Notes: generated by a model not told the origin, from the letters alone. 64,000 bases of DNA from Roseibium album (GCA_001404055.1 CXTY01000018.1:1-64000); one strand, 5' to 3'; shown: positions 1-8,219, numbered from the stretch's first letter. Translations and numbers: made by a program.

Positions 1-153
1 CGGGACGTCCGCCCAAGGCGCACCGGTGCGCAACCGCCAGAAAATGCCATTCAGAACCCGCCGGTCATCAACACGCGCAACACCACGCACTTTGGACGGA
101 AGAAGTGGCTGGATGACAGACCACTCGAAATCGCTCAGATCAAACCGCGCCAT
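1..153 (-). mobile_element. IS5-family transposase, N-terminal 51 codons (runs off window start)
   Basis: Reading the minus strand from the ATG at 153 gives MARFDLSDFEWSVIQPLLPS and then a stretch ending RLRTGAPWADVP at base 1. This opening (FDLSDFEWSVIQPLLP, then GIFWRLRTGAPWADVP) is characteristic of the N-terminal domain of IS5-family transposases of the IS427 type. The catalytic DDE residues would lie beyond base 1, so it cannot be told whether the gene is intact. An AGGAG ribosome binding site lies six bases before the ATG. Being an insertion sequence at the edge of an accessory region, it fits the mobile character of the first 14 kb. Confidence 0.85.
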
Positions 154-159
154 GGAAAA

Positions 160-172
160 CTCCTTTTAGGAG
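160..172 (-). promoter_or_regulatory. Hairpin containing the transposase ribosome binding site
   Basis: The 13 bases CTCCTTTTAGGAG form a 5-bp stem with a 3-base loop. On the minus strand the AGGAG arm is the ribosome binding site for the transposase ATG at 153. Pairing would hide it in read-through transcripts. Sequestered translation starts are a known way for insertion sequences to limit impinging transcription; that this one acts so is inference. Confidence 0.4.
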
Positions 173-221
173 TTTGAATCACATTCGCAACTCAAAAGGA
201 ATCCCGTTTATGAGAACGTGG

Positions 222-241
222 CCTAGGGTCCAGACCCTAGG
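222..241. repeat. Perfect 9-bp inverted repeat, candidate insertion-sequence end
   Basis: CCTAGGGTC and GACCCTAGG are separated by only CA. The repeat lies about 70 bases upstream of the transposase start, where the outer end of the insertion sequence is expected. CTAG occurs on both sides, and insertion sequences of this family often target short TA-containing sites. The other IS end is outside the window, so the exact terminus and target duplication cannot be fixed here. Confidence 0.45.
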
Positions 242-289
242 TAAAGGCAAGTGAAGGCTACGGACTTCAGGTTTCCTGCTCCAACCCGG

Positions 290-988
290 TTACAGGTATG
301 GAGACCGTTGCGGTCTTAACGTCAATTCCGTCACACAGGTCGTGTTAGGCAGTGAAATCGCCGTTGCGATCATTTCAGAAATATCGGAAAGCTGGATCAT
401 CAGGGACCGATCCTTTTTGGAATCGTTCACGGAAGGCGTGTTGACAAAGCCTGGGTGTACGAGCGTAACCCGCACACCCTGTTCTCTCACGTCCTCGAAT
501 AGTGCTTTCGCGAACCCGGCTTGCGCATGCCTCAAGGCACAATGGACGGCATGGTTCTTCCATCCGAGCCATGAAGTTGGGCCGCAGATGTAGACATACG
601 CGCCCTGCGATTTCTCAATTGCGGGTAAAACATGCGCGGTCAGGCGCATTGTGGCTCGCAAAACCTGATCTATGGACCTGTCCCAGTCGTCAAATCGTTC
701 GGTCGAAACAGTCCCGTAGGTGAATTTCGCCGCGCAATGAACCAATGCATCCAATCGATCATACGAGGTTGCCCAGTTCGCCAGGGCGGCGACGTCCTCC
801 ATGTTGCCCATTTCAGCGGAAAAGCTGTCACCACTTCCGCCGGCTTCTTCGACCAGACGAAGCGTTTCCTTCAACGCACCTTCGTTGCGTCCATGTGCCA
901 GAATGTGCCAGCCCTCGGCGGCCAGCCTAATAGATGTACCCCGGCCTATGCCGCTCGAGGCGCCGGTTACCAATGCAGTCTTGCGCAT
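290..988 (-). CDS. Short-chain dehydrogenase/reductase-family protein with altered catalytic motif
   Basis: This 232-residue protein has a Rossmann fold start with the glycine motif TGASSGIG at residues 8-15, as in classical SDR enzymes that bind NAD(P)H. The usual NNAG is replaced by HCAA (near residue 85). The YxxxK active-site pair is replaced: the aligned segment reads HCALR, followed by the expected helix QAGFAKAL. The protein therefore keeps the fold and probably nucleotide binding, but conventional Tyr/Lys catalysis looks lost or changed. The ATG at 988 is preceded by GAGGAG. It sits alone on the minus strand between an IS remnant and a GNAT gene. Substrate is unknown. Confidence 0.8.
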   Translation of the reverse strand: MRKTALVTGASSGIGRGTSIRLAAEGWHILAHGRNEGALKETLRLVEEAGGSGDSFSAEMGNMEDVAALANWATSYDRLDALVHCAAKFTYGTVSTERFDDWDRSIDQVLRATMRLTAHVLPAIEKSQGAYVYICGPTSWLGWKNHAVHCALRHAQAGFAKALFEDVREQGVRVTLVHPGFVNTPSVNDSKKDRSLMIQLSDISEMIATAISLPNTTCVTELTLRPQRSPYL

Positions 989-1111
989 ATTGAACTCCTC
1001 ATATCCACGGTCACACGATGGTGTGTGCGTGATCCAATGCGGCGTATCAATCCGGCAGTGCCAGGTATCCGGCTAACTTAAGCGGGCTTAAGAGGTTCTC
1101 AATCCTGTTTC

Positions 1112-1573
1112 TCAGTCTCCGGCAACACGGTCGATTGGAATAATGTAGCTCTTTTGATGATCGGGTTCGGCGATCTTCTCATAAAGTGCGACTGCCGGCG
1201 TGTTCTTGCCGGGCACAATCCAGCGAAGATGCAGCCAGCCGCGTGATTTGCCCTCATCCACCAGCGAATCGATCATCTTGCGGCCGATGCCCTGGTTTTG
1301 ATGGTCCGGGTGAACGTAGATGTGGTCGAGCTGGCCCATGCGCAGCCCTGTGATCAGTTCTGGAAGATCGAAATAGACCGCAAAACCGATCAGTTCTTCG
1401 CCTGCGAAGGCGCCGAGAACCTCTGCGGCTTTGTCACCCAATATACGCTCTGCGTAGTATTCGTCTGGTCGGCGTGGTGCTCCGCGCCTCAGTGCCTGAG
1501 CGTTTTCAGCGATAAGTGGTGCAAGCTTATGGGCATCACCTTGCCCAATCGCCCTGATTTCCGTTGTCGTCAT
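1112..1573 (-). CDS. GNAT-family N-acetyltransferase
   Basis: A 153-residue protein with the whole GNAT fold. The acetyl-CoA binding motif A is visible as YVHPDHQNQGIGRKMID (around residues 85-101), with the Q-x-x-G-I-G/A pattern that wraps the pyrophosphate of acetyl-CoA. The segment LRWIVPGKNTPAVALYEK matches the later strand and helix where the acceptor and a general acid usually sit. The length is normal for a single-domain enzyme. The substrate cannot be read from the sequence; small-molecule amine, amino acid or toxin detoxification are all possible. It is a single gene transcribed towards the SDR gene. Confidence 0.85.
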   Translation of the reverse strand: MTTTEIRAIGQGDAHKLAPLIAENAQALRRGAPRRPDEYYAERILGDKAAEVLGAFAGEELIGFAVYFDLPELITGLRMGQLDHIYVHPDHQNQGIGRKMIDSLVDEGKSRGWLHLRWIVPGKNTPAVALYEKIAEPDHQKSYIIPIDRVAGD

Positions 1574-1726
1574 GAAATCCCCGGAAGTGGCATGTCATTG
1601 AATTGAGCCCCAACATGTCCCGAAACGGCAGCCAGGATCAAGGACCTGAATCAATTTCACCGTAAGCCTTTCGTTGTTTTTCTTTTCATGTCATGAGCGG
1701 AAACGATTTTTGAGGTGAATCTGAGC

Positions 1727-2626
1727 ATGGCAGACGCAAGGCAACTTAAAGCAACGATAATTGGGCTAAGCGCGGTCTTGATGTGGGCGACGCTTGGTTT
1801 GTTCGGTGCCGGGTCCGGTGCAGTTCCGCCGTTGCTGTTGAACGCTATCTGTTTTGGCATTTCCGGCTCTCTGGCGCTGATCTGGCTTCTGGCCAAGGGA
1901 AAGATCGCGTTGCTGCGTCAGCCTCTGAAAGTCTGGGCATTCGGAACGATTGGTCTGTTCGGATTCCATTTTTTCTATTTCACGGCGATCCGAAACGCAC
2001 CACCCGTTGAAGCCAATCTGATCAATTACACCTGGCCGCTATTGATCGTCGTGTTTTCTGCGTTTCTACCCGGCGAGCATTTGCGCTTGCATCACGTGAT
2101 CGGAACGGTTCTGGGCCTTGCTGGCGCAGCCTTGCTTATCACCGGTGGAGAAGGTATCGATTTTTCCGGCGGCTCTGCGCTCGGTTATGGTGCGGCGGTT
2201 GCCTCGTCGCTTTTCTGGTCCAGCTACTCGGTCCTCTCACGCCGTCTTGGTGCCGTGCCGACCGAAGCAGTGGCGGGGTTCTGCCTAATGACGGCACTCC
2301 TGTCCGGGATCTGCCACGTGTTTTTGGAAGAAACTGTCTGGCCGGCTGCGCCTTTGGAGTGGGCCTCGGTTATGGCGCTTGCGCTGTTTCCTATCGGACT
2401 GGCTTTTTTCACCTGGGACATTGGTGTGAAGCGCGGCGACATCCAGGTTCTGGGGGCTGCAGCCTATTCAGCCCCTCTTCTGTCAACGCTGTTGCTGATC
2501 GCCTTCGGCTTTGGTGCATTGACTGTTTCCGTTGGACTGGCCTGTGTCGCCATTACGCTTGGTGCCGTCATTGCCGCCAAGGACATGATTTTTAAAAAGC
2601 GGAAAATCCGGACCACTGGGCCCTAA
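1727..2626 (+). CDS. DMT-superfamily exporter, YddG/EamA type
   Basis: An integral inner-membrane protein of about 299 residues with ten predicted hydrophobic segments arranged as two EamA halves, the standard layout of drug/metabolite transporters. The start MWATLGLF and the internal FFYFTAIRNAPPVEANLINY and FWSSYSVLSRR segments resemble the aromatic amino acid exporter YddG. The frame opens at a GTG at 1715, but the ATG at 1727 has a GAGGT site about ten bases upstream and is preferred. Function is probably efflux of amino acids or related metabolites. It is monocistronic, 99 bases before the CitE-like gene, which has its own ribosome binding site. Confidence 0.8.
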   Translation: MADARQLKATIIGLSAVLMWATLGLFGAGSGAVPPLLLNAICFGISGSLALIWLLAKGKIALLRQPLKVWAFGTIGLFGFHFFYFTAIRNAPPVEANLINYTWPLLIVVFSAFLPGEHLRLHHVIGTVLGLAGAALLITGGEGIDFSGGSALGYGAAVASSLFWSSYSVLSRRLGAVPTEAVAGFCLMTALLSGICHVFLEETVWPAAPLEWASVMALALFPIGLAFFTWDIGVKRGDIQVLGAAAYSAPLLSTLLLIAFGFGALTVSVGLACVAITLGAVIAAKDMIFKKRKIRTTGP

Positions 2627-2725
2627 CGGGATTTTGGGAGCTTTCACCCCTTCGGAGAATTTCGAAAGGACGTCTGATCTATTAGGTTGGTCGCAAATAT
2701 CGTTTTGATTCACGGAGACCCTGCG

Positions 2726-3610
2726 ATGACCGCGCTGCTCAGACCCCGCCGATCTGCCCTCTATATGCCGGGTTCCAATGCCCGGGCCTTGGAAAAGGCG
2801 AAAACGCTCGATGTCGACTGCCTGCTACTGGACCTGGAAGATGCTGTTGCCCCGGACGCCAAGGAACTGGCGCGCAAGCAGGTCAGCGAGGCGGTAACGG
2901 CTGGCGGCTACGGTGAACGCGAAGTCGTCATCCGGATCAACGGCATGGACAGCGCCTGGGGCGAAGAGGACCTGAAGGTAGCGGTCAAAGCCAATCCGGA
3001 TGCGATCCTCGTTCCAAAGGTAAATGCACCGGCGGATTTGCAGCGCATCGCGCATCTGCTCTCCGTCTATGGCGCTTCTCACGAACTGAAACTCTGGGCG
3101 ATGATGGAAACACCCGAGGCCATGCTCAATGCAGCCGCCATCGGCGCTTGCGGCAGGGACCCTGAAGTGCGGCTTTCCTGTTTCGTCATGGGCACAAACG
3201 ACCTGGCAAAAGAAACCCGAGCTCGGCTGACGCCCGGCCGCTTTGCGATGATGCCATGGCTGATGACCTGCGTTGCAGCAGCCCGTGCCGGCGGCATTGA
3301 TATTCTCGACGGTGTCTACAACGCATTTCAGGACGAAGAAGGCTTTGCAGAAGAATGCACGCAAGGCGCTGAGATGGGTATGGACGGCAAGACGCTGATC
3401 CACCCAAAGCAGATTGCCGCCTGCCACACAGCCTTCAGCCCGTCTGACGCGGAAATCGACTGGGCGCGCAAGATCAATGACATCTTTGATCAGCCCGAAA
3501 ACGCCGACAAAGGTGCTATTCAGGTGGACGGCAAGATGGTTGAGCGGCTACATGCGGATATGGGCAAGCGGGCCATTGCCATCGCCGATGCCATTGCCGC
3601 CCGCGCTTGA
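2726..3610 (+). CDS. CitE-like CoA-ester lyase (HpcH/HpaI aldolase family)
   Basis: A 294-residue TIM-barrel protein of the HpcH/HpaI-citrate lyase beta family. Diagnostic segments are LYMPGSNARALEKA at the N-terminus, LLLDLEDAV (metal/substrate strand), ILVPKVN, MMETPEAM with the Mg-binding glutamate, and GTNDLAKE. Family members cleave or hydrolyse CoA esters such as malyl-CoA, methylmalyl-CoA or citramalyl-CoA. Without the rest of a pathway nearby the exact substrate is open. The open frame extends upstream to 2687, but the ATG at 2726 has ACGGAGA seven bases before it. DUF1737 follows after 18 bases and probably shares its transcript. Confidence 0.8.
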   Translation: MTALLRPRRSALYMPGSNARALEKAKTLDVDCLLLDLEDAVAPDAKELARKQVSEAVTAGGYGEREVVIRINGMDSAWGEEDLKVAVKANPDAILVPKVNAPADLQRIAHLLSVYGASHELKLWAMMETPEAMLNAAAIGACGRDPEVRLSCFVMGTNDLAKETRARLTPGRFAMMPWLMTCVAAARAGGIDILDGVYNAFQDEEGFAEECTQGAEMGMDGKTLIHPKQIAACHTAFSPSDAEIDWARKINDIFDQPENADKGAIQVDGKMVERLHADMGKRAIAIADAIAARA

Positions 3611-3628
3611 GAAAATTGAGAGACATCC

Positions 3629-3832
3629 ATGAAACTTTTTCGATTTATCACCGGTGTAGACGACAGCGAATTCTGCCACCGGGTCACCCAGGCCCTCAAC
3701 AAGGGTTGGGAGCTGTCCGGCTCACCGTCCCTGACCTATGACGCCACGCGCGGTGCGACCATCTGCGGTCAGGCCGTGACCAAGGAAGTTGCAGGTGAAT
3801 ATTCGCGGGATATCAAGCTCGGCGACTATTGA
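3629..3832 (+). CDS. DUF1737 family small protein
   Basis: A 67-residue protein of the DUF1737 family, recognised from the opening FRFITGVDDSEFCHRVTQAL, then the conserved GWELSGSPSL and CGQAVTKE. The family consists of short stand-alone proteins of unknown function; no catalytic residues are evident. It starts 18 bases after the CitE-like gene with a GAGAGA site and ends six bases before a strong terminator, so it closes that two-gene unit. Confidence 0.8.
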   Translation: MKLFRFITGVDDSEFCHRVTQALNKGWELSGSPSLTYDATRGATICGQAVTKEVAGEYSRDIKLGDY

Positions 3833-3837
3833 CAAAT

Positions 3838-3880
3838 AGCGCGGCGGAGGCGCAATCAATGCACTCCCTGCCGCGCTTTT
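3838..3880 (+). terminator. Rho-independent terminator of the CitE-like/DUF1737 unit
   Basis: AGCGCGGC (3838-3845) pairs perfectly with GCCGCGCT (3870-3877), extended by GGAG/CTCC across a two-base bulge, and the stem runs into TTT. It begins six bases after the DUF1737 stop codon. Confidence 0.8.
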
Positions 3881-3897
3881 GCTCCCGAGAATAAGGT

Positions 3898-3952
3898 GAG
3901 CAGCGGAATCATAATCCGCGTGTCGGGGGCTCAAGTCCCTCCTGCGCTACCA
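3898..3952 (+). repeat. tRNA(CAT) 3'-half remnant, copy 1 (attachment-site-like)
   Basis: The 55 bases run from a GAGC that looks like the 3' arm of a D stem, through an intact anticodon arm (GCGGA, loop ATCATAA, TCCGC; anticodon CAT), a variable loop, a T arm with loop CTCAAGT and a 3' end CTGCGCTACCA. The 5' acceptor strand and a normal D arm are missing: a terminator occupies the place where they should be. The sequence resembles alphaproteobacterial elongator tRNA-Met, although tRNA-Ile2 also has CAT. Such 3' fragments are the usual trace of integration into a tRNA gene. The bases from 3953 to 4201 hold no recognisable gene. Confidence 0.75.
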
Positions 3953-4201
3953 AATTTTTCAAAACAACATGTGTCTGGGCTGGGGTTTACCAGGAAATTT
4001 GCCGCCTATTTGCAGCAATGTTTTACTGAAGTTAATGCGCTGAAAATATGTAAAAAAATTCCGGACAATTCCGCCATGTCGGCTTCAGACTAAAGTTGGC
4101 CTGAAACGAATAGGCCTGGGCACACAAACTTGTCATTCCCAACCTGATTGCGCAGCTCTTGCTGCAGAGCGCTTGAATTGACGGCGAATGCTTGGACTTC
4201 A

Positions 4202-5503
4202 ATGGCTACCGTGCGAAAGAAACGGTGGGCTTGTCTGGCGCAACATCAGTGGGTACGACCACGTCGGGGGATCGGAACAATAGCAACAAGAAACTTCAAA
4301 CGACTGGTCTTTTATTTCCCCGGCTACGACCTGCGCCCTGTGCGTCAGACATTTCCTCTGATCCGAGCGGAGTGCCAGAGCTTTTTGAAGCTCCATGGGT
4401 TAGATGGAGCCTTGGGAGAGCCTTGTGAAAGTCATGAGTGCGGCAACGGTACGACGACCTGGGCAGGACATGTTGACTGGCCCGAGGGTCACGTAGAAAC
4501 CCGGTTCGTTCAGCTCGGTTGGCGGGATTTGATCCGGCCCGATTTCGAACGCTCTTGGCCGCGTACCATATTCGACGCGTTTCGCTCCTTTACACTTTAC
4601 GCCTTAGCCGGAGGCTATCGCGCTGTCTGGAAGAGCAACTGGGCTCACGCGCTATTCTGTCTTTATCCGGCAGTTGGCCTGTTGCTTTATCTGATTACCA
4701 GCTTCTTGCCGCCGCTTTTTCTAGCGTCCACAGTGCTCGGCGCGGTGGCTGCCACGTTGCCCGGTCCATATGCGGGCCTGATCTCTTGGAGCGTTTTTCT
4801 GATTGGCTGCACGCTCTGGATGGCGACGACCTATGGGTTCATGCAGTGGCTCGAACAGAAATCCTATTTCCGTTACCTTGTGAACAGCTGGTATTTCATT
4901 GAGCGGGTTGCCCGGAATGAACACGATCCAATGTTGGCACGCATCGAAGAGCATGCCGACATGATCGTTGCAATGGCGGACACGGTCGAGGATGAGGAGG
5001 TCGTGTTGGTGTCGCACAGCTGCGGCACTTTCGTCGCGATCTATATTCTCGCCGCGGTGCTGCGGCGCAATCCCGATTTCGGCACCCGTAGGGGCGGCTT
5101 CGCCTTTGTCACGCTCGGACCGGCCTTCGACTGCCTCGGCGGCTACGGTGCACAACACGGGTTCGGCGAAGCCATGGCAACGATTGCGCGCTCACGCGTC
5201 GACTGGACGGATCTCTATTCGCCTCACGATCCAATCTGCGGCGGTCGCACCCCGCCAATCGCCCGTTATGCTGCACTCACAAAAGCCGACGGCAGAAAGC
5301 CGGAACCAAGGCGTTTCAGCGTTCGCATTCCCGACCGGATGGCTCCGGCCACCTTCCGCTACCTGCGTCACCGCTTCTTCAAGCTCCACTTCTGCTATTT
5401 TCTCGCATCGGTGACCCCGGGTCTGTTTGATTTTTACCGTCTGACGCTTGGGCCAAAGCGCGCCGTAGAGCAGCTGAAGGCGTGGAACACCGGTCAGGAT
5501 TAA
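4202..5503 (+). CDS. Membrane-anchored alpha/beta-hydrolase-like protein of unknown function
   Basis: About 433 residues. The N-terminal third includes LVFYFPGYDLRPV, a typical early beta strand with an oxyanion-type loop. Two or three strong hydrophobic segments follow in the middle (FCLYPAVGLLLYLITSFLPP and the GLISWSVFLIGCTLWM region). The C-terminal part has a nucleophile elbow VVLVSHSCGTFVA (S-x-S-x-G), a later Asp in YSPHDPICGG and a His in the segment FKLHFCYF, a plausible Ser-Asp-His triad. This suggests a membrane-bound serine hydrolase, but no family name is certain. The frame opens at a TTG at 4148; the ATG at 4202 is chosen, with only a weak ribosome binding site. It directly follows the first tRNA remnant. 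Confidence 0.65.
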   Translation: MATVRKKRWACLAQHQWVRPRRGIGTIATRNFKRLVFYFPGYDLRPVRQTFPLIRAECQSFLKLHGLDGALGEPCESHECGNGTTTWAGHVDWPEGHVETRFVQLGWRDLIRPDFERSWPRTIFDAFRSFTLYALAGGYRAVWKSNWAHALFCLYPAVGLLLYLITSFLPPLFLASTVLGAVAATLPGPYAGLISWSVFLIGCTLWMATTYGFMQWLEQKSYFRYLVNSWYFIERVARNEHDPMLARIEEHADMIVAMADTVEDEEVVLVSHSCGTFVAIYILAAVLRRNPDFGTRRGGFAFVTLGPAFDCLGGYGAQHGFGEAMATIARSRVDWTDLYSPHDPICGGRTPPIARYAALTKADGRKPEPRRFSVRIPDRMAPATFRYLRHRFFKLHFCYFLASVTPGLFDFYRLTLGPKRAVEQLKAWNTGQD

Positions 5504-5662
5504 GACTTGGTTGGACCTTTTTTTCCCGTCGGCGCTAACTCTTCAATCTCCTGCGTCACTTATGATCCATGAAGAAGAGCCGCGATTTCTCCCTTGCGCA
5601 ATCGGCCTGAATGGAACCGTAGAACACGCACACCACGGAATTGTTTTTTGATTGCCAGATCT

Positions 5663-6463
5663 CTATTGCAGTTTGGTACGCAGCCAATCTGTGATGAGCT
5701 CCATAACCAGAACGATCACGAAAATCACAAGTATGATTGCCGAGGCATTCTTGTATTGAAAGAGATCAAAGGCCGCTTTCAACTCCTGCCCGATCCCACC
5801 AGCTCCAACAAGGCCAAGAACAACTGATGACCGCACCGCTTTTTCAAGTGCGAACAGGCTCGTGTTGATCATGGACGGTGCTGCATCCGGCAAAATAGCG
5901 CCAAAAAGTATGGAGACTTTGTTCGCACCTATCGCCGACAGTGCTTCTTGCGGCTCCTTATCCGCATCTTCCATTGCCTCAGCAAAGAAACGACCACAAA
6001 AACCAATCGTATCTACAACAATGGTCATGGTCCCTGCGACAGCTCCAAGTCCGACAGTCACCACAAAAAGAAGCGCCCAAACAAGATCCGGTATCGTGCG
6101 CAACAAGGACACCACAACCTTGACCAACCAGAAACCTGGACCGATCGGAGACACTTTCTTGGCAGCCAACCAACCGATGGGGAGACTGAGAATAATACCA
6201 ATCGCAGCGCCCGCCAGGGCAATTTGGAAGGTTTCAATCAAACGCAGCCCGACACGGTTCATGAAACTGGATTCCATGTTGGGCGGAAGCATGCGACCAA
6301 TCATTTTGACCATGCTCGGAACACCGTCTGCAAGCTGTGCAGGAGAAGGTGCGACGGAATTGATCGAACTCAATATGATCGCGCCCACGATGACAATCAG
6401 CACAAAGCTGATCGAAGATGAGCCGGAAAAACGGGCTCTGGCAGCGTGGTTCAACGAAGTCAA
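5663..6463 (-). CDS. phnE: Phosphonate ABC transporter permease PhnE
   Basis: A 266-residue inner-membrane permease. About six hydrophobic spans are visible, and the cytoplasmic EAA-type loop occurs in the segment EALSAIGANKVSILFGAILP, which contacts the ATPase. RTIPDLVWALLFV and GIGQELKAAFDLFQY are typical of PhnE. It imports phosphonates (or phosphate esters) with PhnC and PhnD. The start is TTG: its TTGA overlaps the phnC stop, and an AGGAGA site lies six bases upstream inside phnC, so translation is probably coupled. Only one permease gene is present, which is normal when PhnE forms a homodimer. It is the last gene of phnD-phnC-phnE. Confidence 0.9.
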   Translation of the reverse strand: MTSLNHAARARFSGSSSISFVLIVIVGAIILSSINSVAPSPAQLADGVPSMVKMIGRMLPPNMESSFMNRVGLRLIETFQIALAGAAIGIILSLPIGWLAAKKVSPIGPGFWLVKVVVSLLRTIPDLVWALLFVVTVGLGAVAGTMTIVVDTIGFCGRFFAEAMEDADKEPQEALSAIGANKVSILFGAILPDAAPSMINTSLFALEKAVRSSVVLGLVGAGGIGQELKAAFDLFQYKNASAIILVIFVIVLVMELITDWLRTKLQ

Positions 6464-7236
6464 TTGAAAGTCTCCTGCAGGTCCGTGTCGTCCACGTCAT
6501 CGGAGTCTTTGTCGAAAAGAACTTGTCCTGCCTTCAAAGCAATGATGCGGTCGGAGTAAGCTGCAGCGTGTTCCATATCGTGGCTGGTGAAGAGCAATGT
6601 AATGCCATGGGCACGCGCCAGGTCTGAAAACAGATCCATCACTTCCTTGCCGGATACCGGATCAAGGCTGGCCGCCGGTTCATCGGCAATTACGAGCTTC
6701 GGCCCTCGCACAATGGCGCGTGCAATTGCCACACGTTGCTGCTGACCGCCAGACAACGCATCTGCCCGGCTCTTTGCCTTGTCTTCAAGATGAACATCTT
6801 CGAGAGCAGAGAGCGCCTTTGTCCGCCAGTCAGAGGGCGCTGTCGCTTGCGTAAACGCGCGCCAACTTCCGGGCAATCCCAACATACCGTGAACAACGTT
6901 GGTGAGAACTGAGTGTCGCTTCACCAGACAGTGTTTTTGAAACACAAATCCTGTCTGCTTGCGCAGACGTGCGCGCTGTGTTGCAGACGGAACCTTGTTG
7001 AAGGTTTCACCGAGTGTATGGACTGAGCCCTCATTGAGTGCGTGAAGGCCAATCAGGCACTTCAATAACGTGGATTTCCCGCTACCGTTGGAACCAATTA
7101 ATGCAACCCGTTCCCCGTGACGGATAGACAGGTCGACCCCCTTCAGCACTTGCATACGGCCGTTGCTATAGGACTTTGTTAAGGCCGTTGTCGCGATTGC
7201 CACGTCGTTCTTGGCAGCAAGAGGAGATTGAAGCAC
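6460..7236 (-). CDS. phnC: Phosphonate ABC transporter ATP-binding protein PhnC
   Basis: A 258-residue ABC ATPase with Walker A GSNGSGKST (about residues 49-57), Q-loop region GFVFQKHCLVKRHSVLTNV, signature LSGGQQQR, Walker B LVIADEP and the switch histidine in FTSHDM. The Q-loop continuation (xxLVxRxSVLTNVxxG) is a signature of PhnC-type ATPases. It powers phosphonate import with PhnE. The start is a GTG at 7236 with GGAAAG upstream. The C-terminal end is acidic (DSDDVDDTD). It lies 107 bases after phnD and overlaps phnE. Confidence 0.93.
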   Translation of the reverse strand: MLQSPLAAKNDVAIATTALTKSYSNGRMQVLKGVDLSIRHGERVALIGSNGSGKSTLLKCLIGLHALNEGSVHTLGETFNKVPSATQRARLRKQTGFVFQKHCLVKRHSVLTNVVHGMLGLPGSWRAFTQATAPSDWRTKALSALEDVHLEDKAKSRADALSGGQQQRVAIARAIVRGPKLVIADEPAASLDPVSGKEVMDLFSDLARAHGITLLFTSHDMEHAAAYSDRIIALKAGQVLFDKDSDDVDDTDLQETFN

Positions 7237-7343
7237 CGAGCTTTCCTAGAGTTTTCAACTGAAATTGAAAGCGGCAGATGCGCCGCAAAAAGAAGAACGG
7301 AACGCGACATTGGTCGCGCTCCTTTTTGCTGACTATTGGATAT

Positions 7344-8195
7344 TTAGTTTCCAACGAACGAAGATGTATCCACACCGATCGTCTGGTACATGTCACGCAC
7401 GTAATTGTAGTTTTCGTCCTTCACACCGGTCAGAAAGAATCCACCACCGTATTTCTGGTTGTCTTCACCTTTCAGAACACCAGCCATCAAAGCACTGCTG
7501 TTTTCCAGGAATGCAGTCTTGATTTTCTCAAGCGCATCGCGGTCCATATCCGGACGGGCGACAAGAATATCGTTGGGCAAATCACGGCCGCGGGCAATCA
7601 CTTTGAATGCATGATCCGGGAAAGCTTTGCGGATGCCACGCAAATGACCATCGTTCATGCCAACAGCCTGAACGTCACCACGGATCAACGCTTCAGCTGC
7701 AACGTTGCGGGAGATAATTTGTGGTGTGTAGTCAGTGCCATAGGCAAGACCGAAATCGGCCAGAACCTGTGCAGGACCCAGATGCTGTGATGTGGAACCG
7801 ACACTGCCGAAGGTAACAGTCTGACCTTTCAGGTCTTGCGGACCTTCGATGCCACCTTCAGCCATGACAACAATCTGCGCGTAGTAGTTTGGACGCTGCC
7901 AGGCCACCACGATTTCCGCGTTGGTCAATTCCTTCATAACGACGTATTCCGCCGGGCCAGTCAAAACCAGATCAACTTTACTCTGGTTCAAGGATTCAAC
8001 TGCGGACGTCCGGGAGCTGACTGGGAAAAGCTCGATCTCCAATCCAGTTGAATTTTCCAGAGCTTTTTCGAAGGCAGCAAATTCCTGCTGCAGTGCTTCC
8101 AGGCCTTCAATATCCGTAACAGCAAAGCGAACCGGCTCAGCGGCAACGGGCAAGGCGAAAATCATTGCAGCAGCAGCAATAGCAGAGCGTAGCAT
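7344..8195 (-). CDS. phnD: Phosphonate-binding periplasmic protein PhnD
   Basis: A 283-residue secreted binding protein. The N-terminus MLRSAIAAAAMIFALPVAA is a signal peptide ending at an A-x-A-type site. The mature part carries PhnD/SsuA-like motifs, including VDLVLTGPAEYVV and VTFGSVGSTSQHLGP, where backbone and serine groups hold the phosphonate group. The frame opens 12 codons earlier at 8231, but the ATG at 8195 has GGAGATC seven bases upstream. It captures phosphonate in the periplasm for PhnEC. It heads the minus-strand operon and diverges from phnM across a 126-base intergenic region containing a strong palindrome. Confidence 0.9.
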   Translation of the reverse strand: MLRSAIAAAAMIFALPVAAEPVRFAVTDIEGLEALQQEFAAFEKALENSTGLEIELFPVSSRTSAVESLNQSKVDLVLTGPAEYVVMKELTNAEIVVAWQRPNYYAQIVVMAEGGIEGPQDLKGQTVTFGSVGSTSQHLGPAQVLADFGLAYGTDYTPQIISRNVAAEALIRGDVQAVGMNDGHLRGIRKAFPDHAFKVIARGRDLPNDILVARPDMDRDALEKIKTAFLENSSALMAGVLKGEDNQKYGGGFFLTGVKDENYNYVRDMYQTIGVDTSSFVGN

Positions 8196-8219
8196 TTTGA
8201 GATCTCCATATGGGGCTAT

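Noticed and set aside
3838-3952. A full tRNA with acceptor strand AGCGCGG at 3838 pairing with CTGCGCT near 3945
   Set aside because: The length would be 115 bases, and the 5' bases form a near-perfect terminator stem with 3870-3877. Only the 3' half is tRNA-like.
5862-6467. A 201-residue plus-strand frame
   Set aside because: It is the complement of phnE, whose membrane spans and motifs are clear.
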